A DNA stretch of 64,000 bases from Hyphomicrobiales bacterium (GTDB lineage: Bacteria; Pseudomonadota; Alphaproteobacteria; Rhizobiales; Beijerinckiaceae). Shown here one piece after another: positions 1 through 8,888 of this stretch (position 1 is its first letter; every line of letters starts with the position of its first letter). Under the pieces are notes generated by a model. That model saw only the letters and a list, made by a program, of their open reading frames with translations. It was not told the origin of the DNA and did no database searches. The translations under genes were made by a program, and so were the position numbers. The stretch spans positions 62,001 to 126,000 of the forward strand of contig JAGXAM010000004.1 of NCBI GenBank assembly GCA_019075905.1. The letters are read 5' to 3'.

Positions 1-434
1 ATTTCGATGGAATCGAGATGAACCCGCGCCGCATAGCTGATGCCATTGGCGGTGCTCATGGCAAGGTTATAGTCGCCCGGCGCCGGGGCAATACCAAGCC
101 GGACCGCATCATGATGGGTGAGAGCCACAAAGCTCGCGCCCGTGTCGATCATCATGGCGACTTCTGCGCCGTCAATGGTGGCACGGCCCCCGAAATTGCC
201 GGAACTGTCGGCCCGCAGCGTCGCTGTCACGCCCTCGGGCGCCGATGGCGGTGGCACCGCCGCCACGACCTGCTGGATGACCGGGGCGGGGGCTGGCGCT
301 GGCCGGTTGCCGAGGCCAGCCAGATTGGCGTGGGACAGCACTTGCGTGGCGACAACGGCGCCAACCATCGCAAATAAGGCTGTCCCGGTAATGCTATTCA
401 TGCCTCGGCCCGAAATTCCCCGCTTTGTCGGCAT
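1..434 (-). CDS. Retropepsin-like clan AA aspartic protease, 3' end cut by window edge
   Basis: Reading the minus strand from an ATG at 434 (a second in-frame ATG is at 401) gives an open frame that runs off position 1. A short basic start is followed by a hydrophobic segment at about residues 14-34 that looks like a membrane anchor, then a Pro/Ala-rich linker. The catalytic aspartate motif DTGAS is at about residues 97-101, inside a beta-rich stretch typical of single-domain retropepsin-like proteases (TIGR02281 type) common in alphaproteobacteria. These are presumed periplasmic, membrane-tethered proteases of unknown substrate. The C-terminal part is missing, so length and completeness cannot be judged. 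Neither start has a good ribosome binding site; the upstream one keeps the basic residues before the anchor. Confidence 0.75.
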   Translation of the reverse strand, partial: MPTKRGISGRGMNSITGTALFAMVGAVVATQVLSHANLAGLGNRPAPAPAPVIQQVVAAVPPPSAPEGVTATLRADSSGNFGGRATIDGAEVAMMIDTGASFVALTHHDAVRLGIAPAPGDYNLAMSTANGISYAARVHLDSIE

Positions 435-485
435 GCTGGACCAAATTAGCTGCAAAATCATGAAAACCATGCTGAAAAGGCGCAT

Positions 486-968
486 CTATCCCGGCGTGCC
501 GGCACTCGGGTCCCAAAGCGCATGCAGGCGCCCGGCCGCGACATGGGCAAAGCGCAGCAGCACCACCCGCCGCGTCGCCGGTGCCAGCCGATGCACCGGC
601 GCCTCGCGGATGATCGCCGCGCCATAGGCATCAGCGATGATCAGCCCGGCATCTTCGGGCATGATGTCTTGCGGCACTGTCCCCGGAATGGCGAAATACA
701 GCCGGTCGCAATGGGCGCGATAATCGCGCCATTTCTGGTCGGCGCGAAAATCCGCGACCGAGGATTTGATTTCAACAATATGCAGCGTGCCATCCGGCCC
801 CATGGCAAGAATGTCGGCGCGCCGGCCTGACATCAGCCCCACTTCCGGCAGGCTGGAAAATCCCTGCTGACGCAGCAGCCGCCGCACGCCGCGCGCAACC
901 ATCAGCGCGGTCTCGGACTGGCGGCCATCCGGCGGCGGTGCGCCGACATCATGAGGCGAGATAATCAT
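486..968 (-). CDS. mmcB: MmcB-family DNA repair protein
   Basis: Protein of about 160 residues (ATG at 968; a TTG at 1004 would add 12). It matches the MmcB family, small alphaproteobacterial proteins linked to mitomycin C damage tolerance in Caulobacter. The pattern of Asp, then Glu-x-Lys 14-16 residues later (DILAMG ... VEIKSS) fits a PD-(D/E)xK nuclease core, which is the basis for assigning a DNA-acting role. The gene lies between the retropepsin-like protease and the acyl-CoA synthetase, all on the minus strand. Family assignment is strong; the enzymatic activity is inferred from the fold motif. Confidence 0.85.
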   Translation of the reverse strand: MIISPHDVGAPPPDGRQSETALMVARGVRRLLRQQGFSSLPEVGLMSGRRADILAMGPDGTLHIVEIKSSVADFRADQKWRDYRAHCDRLYFAIPGTVPQDIMPEDAGLIIADAYGAAIIREAPVHRLAPATRRVVLLRFAHVAAGRLHALWDPSAGTPG

Positions 969-1025
969 CCACGCCAGTTCAGCGCAAATCCCGGGTCGTT
1001 GCAACTGGCCCCGTGCAACCGCGCG

Positions 1026-2720
1026 TCAGGCGGTCTCGCGGGCGCTGCGTCCCTGCTGCTTTTCAACCGTGGCGCGCATGATGAATTTTTGAATCTTGCC
1101 GGTCACCGTCATCGGGAAGGCATCAACGAATTGCACGACGCGCGGGATCTTATTGTGGGCGATCTGGCCGTTGCAAAAGGCGATCACCTCGTCCTGGGTC
1201 AGGCTCGCGCCCTCGCGCAGCTTGACCCAAGCGGCGATCTCCTCGCCATAGCGGTCATCGGCAATGCCAAAGACCTGCACATCCTGAATCTTCGGGTGGC
1301 GATAGAGGAATTCCTCGACTTCGCGCGGCGAGATATTCTCACCGCCGCGAATGATCAGATCCTTGATACGCCCCACGATATTGCCATAGCCCTCCGCATC
1401 GAGCGTGGCGATGTCGCCGGTATGCATCCAGCGGGCGCTGTCCAGCACTTCGGCGGTCTTTTGCGCCTCGTCCCAATAGCCCAGCATCACCGAATAGCCG
1501 CGCGTGCAAAGCTCGCCCCTGGTGCCGCGCGGCACGATCCGGCCGCGCTCGTCGATGATTTTGACTTCGAGATGCGGCATGATGCGGCCGACCGTGGAAA
1601 CGCGGCGCTCCAGCGGATCATCCATGCTGCTCTGGAAACTCACCGGGCTGGTTTCGGTCATGCCATAGGCGATGGTGACATCGCGCATGTGCATCTGCTC
1701 AACCACCTTTTTCATGACTTCGACCGGGCAGGGCGCGCCTGCCATAATTCCGGTGCGCAGCGACGAGAGATCGAAACTGGCAAAATCAGGATGGTCGAGT
1801 TCGGCGATGAACATGGTCGGCACGCCATAAAGCGCCGTGCAGCGCTCGGTGGCGACGGTCTGCAAGGTGGCGAGCGGGTCAAAACCCTCGCCGGGATAAA
1901 CCATGGCCGCGCCCCAGGTTACGGCGGCAAGATTGCCCATGACCATGCCGAAGCAATGATAGAGCGGCACCGGAATGCAGATGCGATCCTCGGGCGTCAG
2001 CGCCATGGCGCGGCCGACATAGGCGCCGTTGTTGAGGATATTGTGATGGGTGAGGGTCACGCCCTTGGGCTGGCCGGTGGTGCCGCTGGTGAACTGGATA
2101 TTGATGGCATCATCACATTGCAGGTCATCGGCCAGCGTGGCGATGGTGGCGCGCTGCTCGGGCCCGCCCAGCGCCGCCACGGCATCAAAAGCCAGCGCCC
2201 CCGGCACCAGCGCGCCGCCAAATTGAATGACGCTGCGCAGTTCTGGCAGGCGTCTCGCCTGCAATGCGCCCGGGCTGCTTGAGGCCAGTTCCGGCGCCAG
2301 TTCGCACAGCATTCCGATATAATGACTGGTCTTGAAGCTGGTTGCGGTCACGACGGCCTTGCAGCCGACTTTCACCAGCGCAAATTCAAGCTCGATCAGC
2401 CGGTAGGCCGGGTTGAGCGTCACCAGAATGAGGCCGGCCTTGGCCGCGGCGAACTGGGTGAGCGCCCATTCCAGCCGGTTGAGCGACCATATGCCGATGC
2501 GATCACCACGCTCTAGCCCCAGCGCCAGAAATCCGGCAGCCAGAGCCTCGGCCTTGTCGTTGAGCTCGCGCCAGCTCAGGCGCACCTGCTGCGCCGGAAT
2601 GATCAGCGCCGGGCGCTCCGGCCATTGCCGCGCCGCCCGCGACAGCGCCTGGCCAATGGTTTCGGCGAGCAGCGGCGTCGAGCTGGTGCCATTGACATAG
2701 CTCAGTTCAGATGCGGACAT
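1026..2720 (-). CDS. AMP-dependent acyl-CoA synthetase
   Basis: Protein of 564 residues that activates a carboxylic acid through an acyl-adenylate and transfers it to CoA. All ANL-superfamily motifs are visible: phosphate loop [10 protein letters not shown] at about 211-220, YGMTETSP at 352-359, the hinge [14 protein letters not shown] at 450-463, and the C-terminal catalytic lysine in TGKIQK near 542. It resembles medium-chain synthetases of the YngI/ACSF2 group, so a fatty or alicyclic acid is plausible, but the substrate cannot be read from sequence. The start at 2720 was preferred over an upstream ATG at 2795 because GGAAGGGA lies just before it. It follows the marR gene by 99 bases on the same strand, opposite an ABC uptake operon. 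Confidence 0.9.
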   Translation of the reverse strand: MSASELSYVNGTSSTPLLAETIGQALSRAARQWPERPALIIPAQQVRLSWRELNDKAEALAAGFLALGLERGDRIGIWSLNRLEWALTQFAAAKAGLILVTLNPAYRLIELEFALVKVGCKAVVTATSFKTSHYIGMLCELAPELASSSPGALQARRLPELRSVIQFGGALVPGALAFDAVAALGGPEQRATIATLADDLQCDDAINIQFTSGTTGQPKGVTLTHHNILNNGAYVGRAMALTPEDRICIPVPLYHCFGMVMGNLAAVTWGAAMVYPGEGFDPLATLQTVATERCTALYGVPTMFIAELDHPDFASFDLSSLRTGIMAGAPCPVEVMKKVVEQMHMRDVTIAYGMTETSPVSFQSSMDDPLERRVSTVGRIMPHLEVKIIDERGRIVPRGTRGELCTRGYSVMLGYWDEAQKTAEVLDSARWMHTGDIATLDAEGYGNIVGRIKDLIIRGGENISPREVEEFLYRHPKIQDVQVFGIADDRYGEEIAAWVKLREGASLTQDEVIAFCNGQIAHNKIPRVVQFVDAFPMTVTGKIQKFIMRATVEKQQGRSARETA

Positions 2721-2819
2721 GGTTCGTCCCTTCCAGCATTTCCCCGTTATTTTGGTGATTATCAGCGCCGCGCCGCAAGGCGTCAAGGACAACACCGGCG
2801 CTGCTGCCGCCCTGGGGTC

Positions 2820-3341
2820 TCAGCCTTTGGCAATGCTTTTCAGCGCGTCGATCAACAGCCCGCGGTCGAGCGCGCCGATCCGCTGGGTAACGCGCGCCTC
2901 ATGCGCGTCAAGCAGGGCGCGGGTGCGCTGGAGCAGCGCCAGGCCGCGCTCGGTGAGAAAAAGCGCTGACGACCTGCGGTCGCCCTCGGCCTGTTGCTGC
3001 GCCACCAGCCCGCGCTTGAGCAAGCGCGCCAGCACGACCACAAAATTTGGCCGCTTGATGCCGAGAACCGCGGCAATATCCGCCTGCTTGCGGCCGGGAT
3101 TGGCTTGAATCAGCAAAAGGATGGAAAATTCCGCCGGCTTGAGCTTGCAGCTGGCGACTGTCGTCATGAAATCGGCAAAGACCGCCACCTGCGCCCGACG
3201 TAGATGATAGCCCAGCATGTCATCGAGATCGGCGAAATCGAGCCTTGCCGCCTCGGGTCTGGCCGCTGACGGTCCCGCAGGCCCGGCCTTCTTGACGCTA
3301 AGGCGGCGCGCGCGTGGCCGCGTTGCCGGTTGAATCGTCAT
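2820..3341 (-). CDS. MarR-family transcriptional regulator
   Basis: Winged-helix regulator of 173 residues. The basic N-terminal 30 residues are followed by the dimerisation helix and a MarR core with the recognition region around IAAVLGIKRPNFVVVLARL and a wing containing EGDRRSSALFLT. It lies directly upstream of the acyl-CoA synthetase on the same strand and divergent from the livH operon. MarR proteins in such positions often sense the acid or its CoA ester (CouR and BadR are known examples), so it probably controls both directions through the palindrome at 3413-3427. The start at 3341 gives normal family length; an upstream in-frame ATG at 3407 would add 22 residues unlike the family. Confidence 0.85.
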   Translation of the reverse strand: MTIQPATRPRARRLSVKKAGPAGPSAARPEAARLDFADLDDMLGYHLRRAQVAVFADFMTTVASCKLKPAEFSILLLIQANPGRKQADIAAVLGIKRPNFVVVLARLLKRGLVAQQQAEGDRRSSALFLTERGLALLQRTRALLDAHEARVTQRIGALDRGLLIDALKSIAKG

Positions 3342-3391
3342 GAGCCTGAATCCGCAGGCACCTTGACCGCGAGCGGCAAAGCGTGATCGAC

Positions 3392-3427
3392 TTGACGGGC
3401 CAGCCACAAATAGTTATTCATCATAAC
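3392..3427 (+). promoter_or_regulatory. Candidate livH promoter overlapped by a MarR-type palindrome
   Basis: TTGACG (3392-3397), a 17-base spacer and TATTCA (3415-3420) make a plausible sigma-70 promoter for livH. Its -10 lies inside the inverted repeat GTTAT-TCATC-ATAAC (3413-3427), the size and AT-rich style of a MarR operator. The region lies between the divergent marR and livH genes, so repression by the adjacent regulator is the natural reading. No binding data; inference from sequence and position. Confidence 0.4.
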
Positions 3428-3522
3428 AAAAATGGCGCCTTTCCGGAAGGCCGCTGCCGCGCCCGAGACGGGCGTGCCGGTGGCAGGAGATCGCCCATAA
3501 AACGCCCTGGGGAAACACGGTT

Positions 3523-4560
3523 TTGGACCTGACAATTTTCCTGTTCCTCCTGCAGGACGGCCTCACCAATGGCGCGATTTACGCGTTGCTGGGGCTGGCT
3601 CTGGTGCTGGTTTTCAGCGTTACCCGCGTCATTCTCATTCCGCAAGGCGAATTTGTTGCCTTTGGCGGTCTCGCCTTCGCGCTGCTTTCCACCGGCAAGG
3701 TGCCGTCGCTGATTTATGTGTCGCTGGGCACCAGCCTCGCGGCGCTGGCCCTCGACCTCTGGCACCTGCGCGGCTCCTGGCAGGGCGCAAGCCTCATGCG
3801 CGCCGTCGCCTGGCGCATGGCGCTGCCGGTCATCACCGCACTCGCGACACTGGCTCTGGCCGGGCCGCATACGCTGCTGCTGATCAATGCGCTGCTGGCG
3901 CTTGGCATGGTCGCGCCGCTCGGCCCTGGTATCTATCGCATCGCCTTCGAGCCTTTGGCGGAAGCCTCGGTGCTGACGTTGCTGATCACCGCCGTCGGCG
4001 TGCATCTGGCGCTCGAAGGCCTGGGCCTGCTGATTTTCGGTGCCGAGGGCTTTCGCGCTCCGCCCCTGTCCTCAGCCCAGATCGCTGCCGGGCCACTCAC
4101 CATCAGCGGCCAGTCCGTGGCGATTTTCGCGGTCACGGCCCTGGTCATGCTGGCGCTTTGGCAGGTGTTCAGCCGCACCCTGACCGGCAAGGCCCTGCGC
4201 GCCACCGCCATCAACCGCACCGGTGCGCGGCTGGTCGGCATCAGCGCCACCCGCGCCGGGGCGCAGGCGTTTGGCATCGCCGCCGCCATCGGTGCCTTGT
4301 CAGGCGTCCTGATCGCGCCGGTCACGACGCTCTATTACGACACCGGTTTCATCATTGGCCTCAAGGGCTTTGTCGCCGCCATCCTTGGTGCGCTCACCAG
4401 CTTTCCGCTCACCGTGCTGGCCGCCGGAGCGGTTGGCCTCGCTGAATCGCTCACGGCATTTTTTGCTAGCGATTTTAAAGATATAGTTGTCTTTTCGCTG
4501 ATCCTTCCAGTGCTGCTTCTGCGCTCCTTGCGCCACGCCCGCGCGGAGGACGAAGAATGA
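3523..4560 (+). CDS. livH: Branched-chain amino acid-type ABC transporter permease, LivH family
   Basis: Inner-membrane permease of 345 residues with about eight to nine hydrophobic segments, including the LivH-type opening [20 protein letters not shown]. It would pair with the LivM domain of the next gene to form the translocation channel. The start is a TTG at 3523 with GGGGAAA a few bases upstream; no ATG gives a sensible N-terminus. The last 4 bases overlap the next gene (ATGA). Transporters of this family carry branched-chain amino acids, aromatic acids, amides or urea; beside an acyl-CoA synthetase and a MarR regulator an organic acid is likely. No LivK-type binding protein is in the window. 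Confidence 0.88.
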   Translation: MDLTIFLFLLQDGLTNGAIYALLGLALVLVFSVTRVILIPQGEFVAFGGLAFALLSTGKVPSLIYVSLGTSLAALALDLWHLRGSWQGASLMRAVAWRMALPVITALATLALAGPHTLLLINALLALGMVAPLGPGIYRIAFEPLAEASVLTLLITAVGVHLALEGLGLLIFGAEGFRAPPLSSAQIAAGPLTISGQSVAIFAVTALVMLALWQVFSRTLTGKALRATAINRTGARLVGISATRAGAQAFGIAAAIGALSGVLIAPVTTLYYDTGFIIGLKGFVAAILGALTSFPLTVLAAGAVGLAESLTAFFASDFKDIVVFSLILPVLLLRSLRHARAEDEE

Positions 4561-6341
4561 CCCGCCTCAGCAACACCACGCTGGCGCTCACCGCTGCGGC
4601 CGTCATCCTGCTCGCGCCGCTGGTGCCGGGCGTGCCAGCCTATCTTTTTGATCTATTTGATAATATCGGACTTGCCGCCCTGGTCGCGACCGGTCTGGTG
4701 CTGTTGACTGGCGTGGGTCGGCTGACTTCCTTCGGGCAGGCGGCCTTCTGCGGCATCGGCGCCTATGCGACCGGCCTGCTGACCACGAAATTCGGCTGGT
4801 CACCCTGGGCGACGCTGCCGATGGCGCTGGTCGCCAGCGGCCTCGTATCTTTCGTGCTTGGCGCCTTCACAGCGCGGCTTTCCGGCCATTTCCTGCCGCT
4901 CGGCACCATCGCCTGGGGCCTATCGCTGGCCTTGCTGCTTGGCAGCTTTGCCTATACCGGCGCCCATTCCGGCATTGGCGCCATCCCGCCGCTGCGCATC
5001 GGCACCGTGGCTTTGCTGCAGCCCCGCCAGATTTATGCGGTCATCTGGGCCTGCGTGCTGATGGCGGTGGGCCTTTGCCATAACCTGCTGCAATCGCGTT
5101 TTGGCCGCTCGGTGCGCCTGCTTCGCCAGAGCGCCATGGCCGCGGCGGCCTTTGGCATCCACCCGGCGCGGGTCAAATTGTTCATTTTCGTTTTCGCTGC
5201 CATGCTGGCCGGGCTGTCCGGCTGGCTGTTCGCCCATGACCAGCGCGCCATCAACCCCACATCTTTTGGCATTGATGCCGGCATCCGCTACCTGTTCATG
5301 GCCGTTGTCGGTGGCGGCGGCTACATCTGGGGTGGCGTTGCCGGTGCTGCCTTCGTGCTGATCCTGAAAGACGTTCTCGAGCAGGTGCTGCCGCTGGTCT
5401 CAGCCAACCCCACCCAGATCGAGGAAATATGCTTTGGCATCATTCTCGTGGCCCTTCTGCAAGTGGCCCCCGACGGTCTCTGGCCGCTGCTGGCGCGTCT
5501 GCGCCCGGCACCCGCGCCTGAGGTGCCGCCCCTCGCGCCAGGGCCACCACCACCTCTCGCCGCCGCAACCCGCAGCGGTGCGCCGGTGGAAATGCTGCGC
5601 CTCGTCGGCCTCGGGCGCAAATTCGGCGGCCTCAGCGCCGTTGACAATGTCGATTTTGCGCTGCGCAGCGGCGAGATCGTCGGCCTGATCGGCCCCAATG
5701 GTGCCGGCAAATCCACCACCTTCAACATGATCTCCGGCGCCTTGCCCCCGAGCAGCGGCGAGATATGGCTCAAGGGCCAGCGCATCGACCGGCGCAAACC
5801 GCAGGCGATTGCCGGGCTCGGCCTCGCCCGCACCTTCCAGCACGTCAAGCTGGTGCCGGATATGAGCGTGCTGGAAAATGTGGCGCTCGGCGGCCATCTC
5901 GCCGGCACGGCCGGGCCCCTGCACGCCATGGCGCGGCTTGAGCGCCGCGAGGAAGCCGCGCTTCTCGCCGAGGCCCGCGCGCAAAGCCTGCGGGTCGGGC
6001 TCGGCGGCGTCATCGACAAGCCGGTGGGCACGCTGGCGCTGGGCCAGCAGCGCCTGGTCGAGGTCGCCCGCGCCCTTTGCAACAACCCTGATGTGCTGCT
6101 GCTCGATGAGCCCGCCGCCGGCCTGCGGCTCTTTGAAAAGCAGGCGCTCGCCGCCCTGCTCCGTGACCTGCGCGCCGAAGGCCGGGCGATCCTGCTGGTG
6201 GAGCACGACATGGGTTTCGTGATGGAATTGACCGATCACATCATCGTGCTGGAATTTGGCCGCAAGATTGCCGAGGGAGCGCCCGACGTCATCCGCGCCA
6301 GCAAGGATGTTATCCGCGCCTATCTGGGGGCCGAGGCATGA
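4557..6341 (+). CDS. LivM-LivG fusion: ABC permease joined to ATPase
   Basis: Single 594-residue frame. Residues 1 to about 313 are a LivM-type permease (typical pieces [19 protein letters not shown] and [11 protein letters not shown]). A Pro/Ala-rich linker spans about 314-344, followed by a LivG-type ATPase with Walker [10 protein letters not shown] at 379-387, a degenerate signature LALGQQR at 493-499 and the Walker B segment VLLLDEP soon after. Fused LivM-LivG proteins are known in proteobacteria, so this is not a sequencing artefact. It starts inside the end of livH and ends 4 bases into livF, which implies translational coupling. It works with LivH and LivF to import a carboxylate or amino acid. 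Confidence 0.9.
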   Translation: MTRLSNTTLALTAAAVILLAPLVPGVPAYLFDLFDNIGLAALVATGLVLLTGVGRLTSFGQAAFCGIGAYATGLLTTKFGWSPWATLPMALVASGLVSFVLGAFTARLSGHFLPLGTIAWGLSLALLLGSFAYTGAHSGIGAIPPLRIGTVALLQPRQIYAVIWACVLMAVGLCHNLLQSRFGRSVRLLRQSAMAAAAFGIHPARVKLFIFVFAAMLAGLSGWLFAHDQRAINPTSFGIDAGIRYLFMAVVGGGGYIWGGVAGAAFVLILKDVLEQVLPLVSANPTQIEEICFGIILVALLQVAPDGLWPLLARLRPAPAPEVPPLAPGPPPPLAAATRSGAPVEMLRLVGLGRKFGGLSAVDNVDFALRSGEIVGLIGPNGAGKSTTFNMISGALPPSSGEIWLKGQRIDRRKPQAIAGLGLARTFQHVKLVPDMSVLENVALGGHLAGTAGPLHAMARLERREEAALLAEARAQSLRVGLGGVIDKPVGTLALGQQRLVEVARALCNNPDVLLLDEPAAGLRLFEKQALAALLRDLRAEGRAILLVEHDMGFVMELTDHIIVLEFGRKIAEGAPDVIRASKDVIRAYLGAEA

Positions 6342-7051
6342 GCGAGCCCATCCTCACCCTGCAGAATGCCAGCGTCAGCTATGGCGCGGTCGAGGCCGTG
6401 CACGGCGTCTCGCTCAGCGTCAGGCCAGGCGAAATATTCACCGTCATCGGCGCCAATGGCGCCGGCAAGACCACTTTGCTCAATGCCATTATGGGCCTGT
6501 TGCCATTGCGCGGCACGGCTACGTTTCAGGGCCGCGCCATCAACGACCTTTCGATCGAGCAGCGCGTTGCCGCCGGCATGGCGCTGGTTGCCGAATCGCG
6601 CGAGCTATTTGGCGCCATGAGCGTGCTCGACAATCTGCGCCTCGGGGCCTGGACGAGGCGCGGCCATGCCGATGGCGACGACCTTGAAGCCGTGTTTGCC
6701 CGCTTTCCCAGGTTGAAGGAGCGCCGCGACCAGCGTGCCGATACCATGTCGGGCGGCGAGCGCCAGATGCTGGCGATAGGCCGGGCGCTGATGTCCCGGC
6801 CGAAATTGCTGATGCTCGATGAGCCCAGCCTCGGCCTCGCGCCGCGCATCGTCAGCGATATTTTCAAGGTCATCGACACCTTGCGCCTGCAGGGCACGGC
6901 CGTGCTGCTGATCGAGCAAAATGCCCGCGCGGCGCTGGCAGCAGCCCAGCATGCTGCGGTGATGGAGCTCGGGAACTTCACCAGTCAGGGGCCCGCCGCC
7001 GTCATCGCCGCCGATCCGGGGATTATCAGCAGCTATCTCGGGCTGCATTGA
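6338..7051 (+). CDS. livF: Branched-chain amino acid-type ABC transporter ATPase, LivF family
   Basis: 237-residue ATPase with Walker A GANGAGKTT, signature MSGGERQML and Walker B KLLMLDEPSLGL, in the order and spacing of LivF. It forms the second ATPase of the transporter encoded by the two preceding genes. The ATG overlaps the stop of the LivM-LivG fusion by 4 bases. The gene converges on moaE with only 16 bases between the stops. Confidence 0.92.
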   Translation: MSEPILTLQNASVSYGAVEAVHGVSLSVRPGEIFTVIGANGAGKTTLLNAIMGLLPLRGTATFQGRAINDLSIEQRVAAGMALVAESRELFGAMSVLDNLRLGAWTRRGHADGDDLEAVFARFPRLKERRDQRADTMSGGERQMLAIGRALMSRPKLLMLDEPSLGLAPRIVSDIFKVIDTLRLQGTAVLLIEQNARAALAAAQHAAVMELGNFTSQGPAAVIAADPGIISSYLGLH

Positions 7052-7067
7052 GGCGCAAGGCCGGTGC

Positions 7068-7547
7068 CTAACCCTGATGCCAGCGCGCCAGCGCCGCTTC
7101 ATCGGCATCGCGCGCATCGACCCAGCCCTTGTCCCCGCCTCGCCGTCCGTGTTCTTTCTTCCAGAACGGCGCGCGGCTCTTGAGAAAATCCATGATGAAA
7201 TCGGTCGCCGCCAGGGCCGCCGCGCGATGCGAGGAAGCGCAGATCACCGCAACGATTTGCGCCCCGGGGGCGATTACACCATAGCGATGCCGGATTACCA
7301 CGCCGAGCAGCGGCCAGCGCGCCGCAGCTTCCCCGGCGATGCGCTTCAATTCGTCTTCCGCCATGCCCGGGTAATGTTCGAGTTCGAGCGCATCGAGCTG
7401 GCCGGCCTCGTCGCGGCAAAGGCCGATAAAGCTGGCGACTGCACCAATATCATGGCGCCCGCCGCAAAGCCGCGCGGTGTCGGCAGCCACATCAAAATCG
7501 CCAGTCTCGACACTGACGGTGACCGGGCAGGCGTCGCTCATGCTCAC
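7068..7547 (-). CDS. moaE: Molybdopterin synthase catalytic subunit
   Basis: 159 residues, normal MoaE length. Visible family marks are FIGLCRDE near the N-terminus, the SSHRAAAL segment and the lysine-rich active-site stretch KSRAPFWKKEHG near residue 125, which contributes catalytic lysines. MoaE takes sulfur from the thiocarboxylated C-terminus of MoaD to turn precursor Z into molybdopterin. The start overlaps the end of moaD by 4 bases, the usual coupled arrangement of the two subunits. Confidence 0.95.
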   Translation of the reverse strand: MSMSDACPVTVSVETGDFDVAADTARLCGGRHDIGAVASFIGLCRDEAGQLDALELEHYPGMAEDELKRIAGEAAARWPLLGVVIRHRYGVIAPGAQIVAVICASSHRAAALAATDFIMDFLKSRAPFWKKEHGRRGGDKGWVDARDADEAALARWHQG

Positions 7548-7795
7548 CCCCCGGTCATCGGCGGGAAAAACGCCAGTTCGCGCGCACCGGCAATCGGCGT
7601 CGAGCTCGACACATGCGCCTTGTCGAGCGCTGCGCGGATGCTTTTGCGAGCCGCAAAGGCATGCGCATAATCATCGCCGCGCGCCACCAGAAAATCGATC
7701 ACATCATCGACGCTGCGCACGTCGGCGGGCAGGTCGATATCCTCGCTGGCGCGGCCAATCCTTTCGCGCACCCAGGCAAAATAAACGAGACGCAT
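7544..7795 (-). CDS. moaD: Molybdopterin synthase sulfur carrier subunit
   Basis: 83-residue ubiquitin-fold protein ending in the Gly-Gly tail (FFPPMTGG) that is adenylated and thiocarboxylated before sulfur transfer in MoaE. Length and the start MRLVYFAWVRERIG are typical of alphaproteobacterial MoaD. It overlaps pgsA by one base upstream and moaE by four downstream, so the three genes look like one transcript. Confidence 0.94.
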   Translation of the reverse strand: MRLVYFAWVRERIGRASEDIDLPADVRSVDDVIDFLVARGDDYAHAFAARKSIRAALDKAHVSSSTPIAGARELAFFPPMTGG

Positions 7796-8403
7796 CAGTC
7801 ATCTGCCACATGTTTCAAACCGGCCACCATATAATCCCAACCACTGTAGAGCGTCAGCAGCGCGGCCAGCCACAACAGGCCAAGCCCATAGACCTCGGTA
7901 TGCGGCAGGATCGCATGACCGGCCGGGCCGAGGATCAGAAAGCCCAGAGCCAGCAATTGCACTGTGGTCTTCCATTTGGCGATTTTTGTGACTGGCAGCG
8001 ACACATGCAGCTCGGCCAGATATTCGCGCAGGCCCGAGACCAGAATCTCGCGGCACAAAATCACGATCGCCGCCCAGATCGACCACCCATTGATGGTGCC
8101 AATGGCGCTCAGCGACAGCAGGATCGCTGCCACCAGCAGCTTGTCGGCGATGGGGTCGAGCATGCGCCCGAGCGAGGATTGCTGCTGCCAGGCCCGCGCC
8201 AGATAGCCATCGAAAAAATCCGTCACGGCGGCAATGGCAAATAGCGTGAAGGCCACCCAGCGCATCCAATCGCTGTGCGGGGGCAGCAGAAACAGGCACA
8301 CCAGCGGCACGGCCACCACGCGTCCGTAGGTCAGCAGATTGGGCAGCGCCCAGCGCTTGCTCGTGGTGACTGCGGAGGCCTCGATCATGTCTGCAACCAA
8401 CAT
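7795..8403 (-). CDS. pgsA: CDP-diacylglycerol-glycerol-3-phosphate 3-phosphatidyltransferase
   Basis: Membrane enzyme of 202 residues that makes phosphatidylglycerophosphate from CDP-diacylglycerol and glycerol 3-phosphate. The complete CDP-alcohol phosphotransferase signature D-x2-DG-x2-AR-x8-G-x3-D-x3-D is present at residues 62-87. Several hydrophobic segments follow. An alternative ATG lies five codons in (8388). pgsA followed by moaD and moaE is a common arrangement in Hyphomicrobiales and supports the taxonomic reading. Confidence 0.93.
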   Translation of the reverse strand: MLVADMIEASAVTTSKRWALPNLLTYGRVVAVPLVCLFLLPPHSDWMRWVAFTLFAIAAVTDFFDGYLARAWQQQSSLGRMLDPIADKLLVAAILLSLSAIGTINGWSIWAAIVILCREILVSGLREYLAELHVSLPVTKIAKWKTTVQLLALGFLILGPAGHAILPHTEVYGLGLLWLAALLTLYSGWDYMVAGLKHVADD

Positions 8404-8451
8404 CCCCGGTGGTCAGGCGTCAACTCAAATACGCAAACTATCAACAAGGCT

Positions 8452-8808
8452 TCATACCCTGCCCTGGAATATGAAGGCCGCACCCACGACAATTAGCCCA
8501 AAGCCGACAAATTGCTGCCAGCCGAGCGGCTGCCTCAATACATAGGTGCTGAACAGCGCAAATACAGTGAGTGTGATCACTTCCTGGATGGTTTTCAACT
8601 GCGCGACCGAATAGGTCGCCACGCCGATGCGATTGGCCGGCACCGCCAGGCAATATTCGAAAAACGCTATGCCCCAGCTGGAAATCACCGCCAGCCACAT
8701 GGCCTCGGTTTTGTGGCGCAAGTGCCCATACCACGCAAAAGTCATGAAAACATTGGAAAAAACCAACATGACAATGGGCAGGATCGCGGTAAGTCTGAAG
8801 ATCGGCAT
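8452..8808 (-). CDS. DUF486 family membrane protein
   Basis: 118 residues with four hydrophobic segments, matching the small DUF486 family of inner-membrane proteins related to the drug/metabolite transporter superfamily. Conserved-looking pieces are FSNVFMTFAWYGHL and FFEYCLAVPANRIG. No function is established for the family and the neighbours (pgsA downstream, a methionine synthase-like gene upstream) give no clear hint. Confidence 0.85.
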   Translation of the reverse strand: MPIFRLTAILPIVMLVFSNVFMTFAWYGHLRHKTEAMWLAVISSWGIAFFEYCLAVPANRIGVATYSVAQLKTIQEVITLTVFALFSTYVLRQPLGWQQFVGFGLIVVGAAFIFQGRV

Positions 8809-8888
8809 GAAGAGGTTACCTGATGGCGGGAGAATGTTTCGCCGTTAGACCGAAAAGCGCCACCAGGTTCAAGCCATCACAGGGCGGA

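Noticed and set aside
951-2282. Long plus-strand frame opposite the acyl-CoA synthetase gene
   Set aside because: Antisense to a gene with all ANL motifs; its translation is rich in Arg, His and Gly with no family likeness, a usual effect of high GC.
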